From the NCBI GenBank assembly GCA_963766195.1, contig CAVXYY010000018.1, forward strand, positions 83,003 through 147,002: a stretch of 64,000 bases of DNA, read 5' to 3'. This stretch comes from JAHEFT01 sp963766195. Lineage in GTDB: Bacteria; Pseudomonadota; Gammaproteobacteria; Xanthomonadales; SZUA-36. A model generated the notes under the pieces. The model was given only the letters and a program-made list of their open reading frames with translations. It was not told the origin of the DNA and did not search any database. Shown in pieces: positions 60,462 to 64,000 of the stretch; positions within the stretch are counted from its first letter, which is position 1, and each line of letters opens with the position of its first letter. A program made the translations under genes and the position numbers.

Positions 60462-61110
60462 AAAAGGCTTTGGTTATAAAGATGCAAAATAAGATATAAG
60501 CAATATTATGAACGTCCCATATATTCAATGCAAGTTTTATATCGTGGTGTAACATAGGAACGTAAAATAAAAACACAAAAAAATTAATTACTACATAAAT
60601 ACTGAGCCCGGTAACCAACCAGAAATCGGCTCCGCTTGTAATATCATCTGCTTCATCTCTCAGCTTAGCAAGGTAATACTGCATACAAAAAATCAGCAAC
60701 AGGTAAGATTCTGTAGCCAGTAAATTACCACTTAAATGATCGGGATTACCAAAATTTTCCACAAAACTGAAGTTGATGATTATTATCACCAGAGAAAAAA
60801 AAGGCAATATTTTCTTCAACAGGGTAAAAGAAGATTGCTTTAGCATTATAAAAAAGTAACAGAAACAGATAAACCGGATGATGGAGTGAGCATTGTATAA
60901 GGGTGTATTACTCTCCATCCATCCTGGCAAATATTCATAATATTCGCTGATGATATCGCAAGTTAAATTGATGAATAAGGCAATAACCAGGTATATAATT
61001 ATGGGTTTTAAAAACCTGGGTTGACGGGGTCTGAACAGTAAAATGCTCAGCGGTATCAGGGTTGCCCAAACCTCAGACCAATTCAGCAGTAATTTTAAAA
61101 AGCCACCCAT
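60430..61110 (-). CDS. Multi-pass membrane protein, possible sensor partner of the kinase
   Basis: A 226-residue hydrophobic protein with about seven membrane segments (for example LKPIIIYLVIALFINLTCDII, ILPFFSLVIIIINFSFV, FWLVTGLSIYVVINFFVFLFYV). Its last 32 bases overlap the start of the histidine kinase gene, so the two are coupled. This two-gene arrangement is common in Chitinophagaceae; I infer that it senses and the kinase signals. The stimulus is unknown. Confidence 0.7.
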   Translation of the reverse strand: MGGFLKLLLNWSEVWATLIPLSILLFRPRQPRFLKPIIIYLVIALFINLTCDIISEYYEYLPGWMESNTPLYNAHSIIRFICFCYFFIMLKQSSFTLLKKILPFFSLVIIIINFSFVENFGNPDHLSGNLLATESYLLLIFCMQYYLAKLRDEADDITSGADFWLVTGLSIYVVINFFVFLFYVPMLHHDIKLALNIWDVHNIAYILFCIFITKAFYAPARHQYTV

Positions 61111-61246
61111 TATTAAATAATTATTTACAAACCCTGTATGTGCCTATGTGGGAAAAAATTAACTGAATACTTATCAATAAATATAGTTTTGTCGGGTAGA
61201 AAATTACAGCTTATCTTTTATTGTTTAACCATTAAAAATAATAAGT

Positions 61247-61873
61247 ATGAGAAAGCTACCTTTTTTATCTGCGTCCGGATCCTGGCTGATACTAATGATC
61301 CTATTTTTTGCTTCCTGTAATGGGAATAAATCTTCAGAGTCTAACACTGATAATGTCGATCCCACTATTATAACTCCAGAACCGGGGGATAGTAAAGCAG
61401 GTATTTTGACAGGAAGCCTCGATACATTGTGGATTGATGCTCCCTCTTTTTTAGCATTGGGAAATCCACCAATGCCAAGAAATTGGACCATTTTCAGGTT
61501 TTATATCGATAATTCAAATGCTTTAACCCTTGCAGGTTGGTCAGCTAATAATGGCAATGGCCAGTTCCACCCTTCTGGCGGCACACCACCATCACCTAAC
61601 CTTATATTATTAAAAGGCAATCCAAGTACAATTAACTATGCAGCTGGCGATTACTTTGGTAATTTAATATTACGTCCGGCCCAGCTTAATAATATAAAAT
61701 CGCTAATTAATTCTTCAAGTTCTAATTCTGTTTTGTTTGCACCATATATCGATAACCACCAGATTACTTATAATATTTTTCTTTCGGCCTCAAAAAATAA
61801 AAATGATGTTTCATCTAATTTAGTACCTACCGAGGAAGGTTTAAATCCATCACCACCAAGGAATTCAAATTAG
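61247..61873 (+). CDS. Lipoprotein, unknown function
   Basis: A 208-residue protein with a lipobox (MILFFASCNGNKS, Cys about residue 25), a low-complexity Ser/Asn/Thr linker, and a beta-rich domain (TIFRFYIDNSNALTLAGWSANN, YAAGDYFGNLILRPAQL). The C-terminus is Pro/Asn-rich. No family recognised. Confidence 0.6.
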   Translation: MRKLPFLSASGSWLILMILFFASCNGNKSSESNTDNVDPTIITPEPGDSKAGILTGSLDTLWIDAPSFLALGNPPMPRNWTIFRFYIDNSNALTLAGWSANNGNGQFHPSGGTPPSPNLILLKGNPSTINYAAGDYFGNLILRPAQLNNIKSLINSSSSNSVLFAPYIDNHQITYNIFLSASKNKNDVSSNLVPTEEGLNPSPPRNSN

Positions 61874-61894
61874 TATATAATTGAAAATAAGAAC

Positions 61895-61949
61895 GGAGGT
61901 AAAATCGGTACTATTCAATTGGTAACTTTATTTTACCTCCTTTGTTTTA
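61895..61949 (+). terminator. Rho-independent terminator
   Basis: GGAGGTAAAAT (61895-61905) and ATTTTACCTCC (61930-61940) form a perfect 11-bp stem with a 24-base loop, followed by TTTGTTTTAT. It lies 22 bases after the lipoprotein stop. Confidence 0.85.
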
Positions 61950-61979
61950 TACCTATCCTGCCTATAACATCAAGCAACT

Positions 61980-62585
61980 ATGTCATCATCACCCTACCGC
62001 TATTTTATTCTCAATAAACCTTACAATATGGTATCTCAATTTGTAAGTACCCATGCGGTAAACTTGCTGGGTAATATTGGTTTCGAATTCCCGGAAGGGA
62101 TACATGCTATTGGCCGATTAGATAATCACTCCGAAGGATTATTGATTTTAACGACGAATAAAAATATTACCCGATTATTATTTGAAGCAAAGGAGCCACA
62201 TAAAAGAACGTATCTGGTACAGGTCAATCACACAGTAACAGATGAACGATTACAATTGATAAGAGATGGAGTAAGATTCCGGATAAAGGGTAGTGGCTAT
62301 TATACTTCTGCTCCCTGTAAAGCTGAAATAGTTTTAGACCCCAAAATTTCATTTGCTGCTCCGTATGAAATGACAGAAAATATTTCCTACACCTGGCTGC
62401 GCATTTGTCTTACTGAAGGAAAATATCATCAGGTACGTAAAATGATGAGAGCTGTTCACCATCGATGTAAACGATTAATACGGGTAAGTATTGAAGACCT
62501 GACACTGGGCGACTTACAACCAGGTAGTATTAAAGAAATTGCAGAGAAAGATTTTTTTTCACTGCTCAAAATAAAAGATAGTTAA
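61980..62585 (+). CDS. RsuA/RluE-family 23S rRNA pseudouridine synthase
   Basis: Modifies a uridine of rRNA to pseudouridine. The 201 residues show the family motifs RYFILNKPYNMVSQF, the catalytic Asp48 in IGRLDNHSEGLLILTTN, KRTYLVQVNHTV, and EGKYHQVRKMMRAVHHRCKRLIRVSI. The S4 domain of RsuA is absent, which fits RluE. The exact rRNA position is inferred only from class. Confidence 0.88.
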   Translation: MSSSPYRYFILNKPYNMVSQFVSTHAVNLLGNIGFEFPEGIHAIGRLDNHSEGLLILTTNKNITRLLFEAKEPHKRTYLVQVNHTVTDERLQLIRDGVRFRIKGSGYYTSAPCKAEIVLDPKISFAAPYEMTENISYTWLRICLTEGKYHQVRKMMRAVHHRCKRLIRVSIEDLTLGDLQPGSIKEIAEKDFFSLLKIKDS

Positions 62586-62658
62586 GCGTCGTCAATTCTA
62601 TTCTTTGAATATTCTTTTATCAGATTGGTACAATTACTTTCCAGTATATAAATTTCTG

Positions 62659-63935
62659 CTACTTCAAACTTGCATATACCAACGATTCAAATTTGGCTTT
62701 TACATCGTTATGACTGTTTGGTGTTTGCTGTGTCATAAAAAGACAAACCAGCTTTGCTTTCGGATCGGCCCAATAAGTTGTTCCATAATAACCTCCCCAG
62801 GCAAATGCACCAGCATATCGTGGCCCTTTTGCTTCAGATTTTTTAGTGGTAATAGAAAAACCCAGGCCAAATTCATTTTCACCAAAAAGACCCGGCTCCA
62901 GTTGACTACTGGTCATCATTTCCACCGATCTTTTTGATAATATCTTTTTTCCATTATAGGTTCCGCCATTCAACAGCATCTGCATAAAAACAGCATAATC
63001 AAATGCAGTTGACGATAGCCCTGCGCCACCGGAGAAATAATGATTTTGCATGGTAGGATAATCGGGATCGATATGACGGAAAGTATGACTCCATTTAATG
63101 ATATTGTTAGCTGCATCTTCAGTATATACCGTTGCCAGACGATTTGCTTTTGCTGCTGGTACATTAAAGTAAGTATCCTGCATACCACATGGTTGAAAAA
63201 TATATTTTGAAAAGAATGCATCAAGATTCATCCCACTGATCACTTCAATCAAACAACCCAGCAGATCACTGTTTAATCCGTATTGCCATTTTTCACCCGG
63301 CTGAAAAGACAATGGAAGTTTTGCCATTGCTTTCATTCTCTCCAACAAATCTTCATTAAAATAACCCAAACCTGATGGGATATTATTTTTAGTATAGATC
63401 GCTTTTACTTTAGAGCTTCCGATATCAGGATAATCAAGACCAGAAGTATGTGTTAATAAATCACGGAAGGTGATCTCTCTTTTTGCTGGTACCTCTCCGT
63501 ATAAGTAGTATCTGAGTCGTTAAATTGATCAAGTACAACCGGATTCTTAAAGGCAGGAATATAATTTGAAATCGGTTCGTCCAGTAATAATTTTGCCTGA
63601 TCATATAATATCATGATGCCAGCAGTTGTAATGGCTTTTGTTTGTGACGCGATGCGGAATATCGCATCTTTTTGCATTGGTTTTTTTGTTTCCAGATCGG
63701 CATAGCCATACCCTTTGTATTGTACTACCTGGTTATCTTTAATTACAATCGTTACAGCACCGGCCAGCCAGTTGCTATCTACATATTCATTTACAAGCCC
63801 ATCGATCTTGGTCAGTGTAGAATAATCAACCGTATTGTTTTTTGCGTTAGTTTGTACTACCTGTGCCGGTAGCAGTGTTGGCAGCAACAATAAAAAAGCA
63901 ATAATAAGATTTCGGTAATACATCATTTTTTTCAT
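62659..63935 (-). pseudogene. Serine hydrolase of the beta-lactamase/PBP family, frameshifted
   Basis: The N-terminal frame (63935-63453, 160 residues) has a signal peptide, the catalytic SxxK as Ser97-Gln-Thr-Lys100 (RIASQTKAITT) and KGYGYADLETKKPM. It then ends early. The other part reads on from about 63,500 in another frame (YGEVPAKREITFRDLLTHTSG) and continues with GEKWQYGLNSDLLGCLIEVISGMNL (the tyrosine/YxN region) to 62659. A shift of 1 base near 63,497-63,505 explains the split. A sequencing error or a real mutation are both possible. The intact protein would have about 425 residues. Confidence 0.8.
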
Positions 63936-64000
63936 GGCAATTCAAATTTTAATTAAAATACGATTTTTTAACATAGTGCCCGGTAATAGTTTACTATGGA

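Noticed and set aside
54700..64000. AT-rich right end as a genomic island acquired by the gammaproteobacterium
   Set aside because: No mobility genes, no attachment site or flanking repeat, and the content is ordinary Bacteroidota housekeeping; an assembly chimera explains it better.

Overview
The window joins two very different genomes. Bases 1 to about 54,700 are GC-rich and closely packed. They look like a gammaproteobacterium: a bifunctional ThrA followed by ThrB and ThrC, a proteobacterial GltBD, CbpA/CbpM, GpsA, TolB-like/TPR proteins and REP-type palindromes. I cannot place it below class. From about 54,820 to the end the DNA is AT-rich, with Bacteroidota (Chitinophagaceae-like) genes such as a long isocitrate dehydrogenase, an arginyltransferase-like protein, a 7TM protein next to a histidine kinase, and an RluE-like pseudouridine synthase. 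No integrase, tRNA or insertion sequence lies at the join, and the right-hand genes include ordinary housekeeping functions. A metagenome assembly chimera is therefore more likely than gene transfer.

Layout of the gammaproteobacterial part. The tail of a 2-oxoacid:ferredoxin oxidoreductase beta subunit (to 607) is followed by asnB-thrA-thrB-thrC (703-7136), covering asparagine and threonine synthesis from aspartate. Next come an exported amidohydrolase, an MgtE Mg2+ transporter, a ThDP enzyme and a DUF456 membrane protein. A histidine decarboxylase is translationally coupled to a two-ACT-domain protein (12,944-14,454). PPK2, a MarR regulator with a clear promoter/operator, and gltD-gltB (ammonia assimilation) follow, then a TolB-like/TPR protein and a cysteine desulfurase.

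The most interesting region is 25.3-36.2 kb. A MerR-type regulator with the adenosylcobalamin-binding signatures of CarH/LitR photoreceptors is transcribed leftwards, followed by a MarR gene. Divergent from it is a tightly packed set: DUF4397, a coclaurine N-methyltransferase-like enzyme, DUF2878, DUF1295, DUF6134, lipocalin, an FAD oxidoreductase, DUF1365, a cyclopropane-synthase-like enzyme, an unknown conserved protein and a SOUL protein. Each promoter in the divergent gap carries a T(A/G)TACA-N5-T(A/G)TACA element inside its 17-bp spacer, which suggests one light-released repressor controls both directions. The encoded functions point to light-induced modification of membrane lipids, as protection against singlet oxygen.

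From 36.5 to 42.4 kb lie six exported proteins of unknown function, one with an HExxH zinc-protease motif. Then come a glutathionyl-hydroquinone reductase/pirin/DoxX operon divergent from a LysR gene, another TolB-like/TPR protein, a SRPBCC protein, gpsA, a thioesterase-like protein, cbpA-cbpM, a lipoprotein and an S9 prolyl oligopeptidase lipoprotein that ends next to the junction.

The Bacteroidota part holds two ORF remnants at the break, a small-protein cassette with two related proteins around a membrane protein, icd with a divergent LysR gene, an arginyltransferase-like protein, a histidine kinase with its overlapping membrane partner, a lipoprotein, a pseudouridine synthase and a frameshifted serine hydrolase. 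No rRNA, tRNA, CRISPR array or insertion sequence was recognised anywhere. Dispersed repeats are a family of short REP palindromes and a 13-base leader motif.
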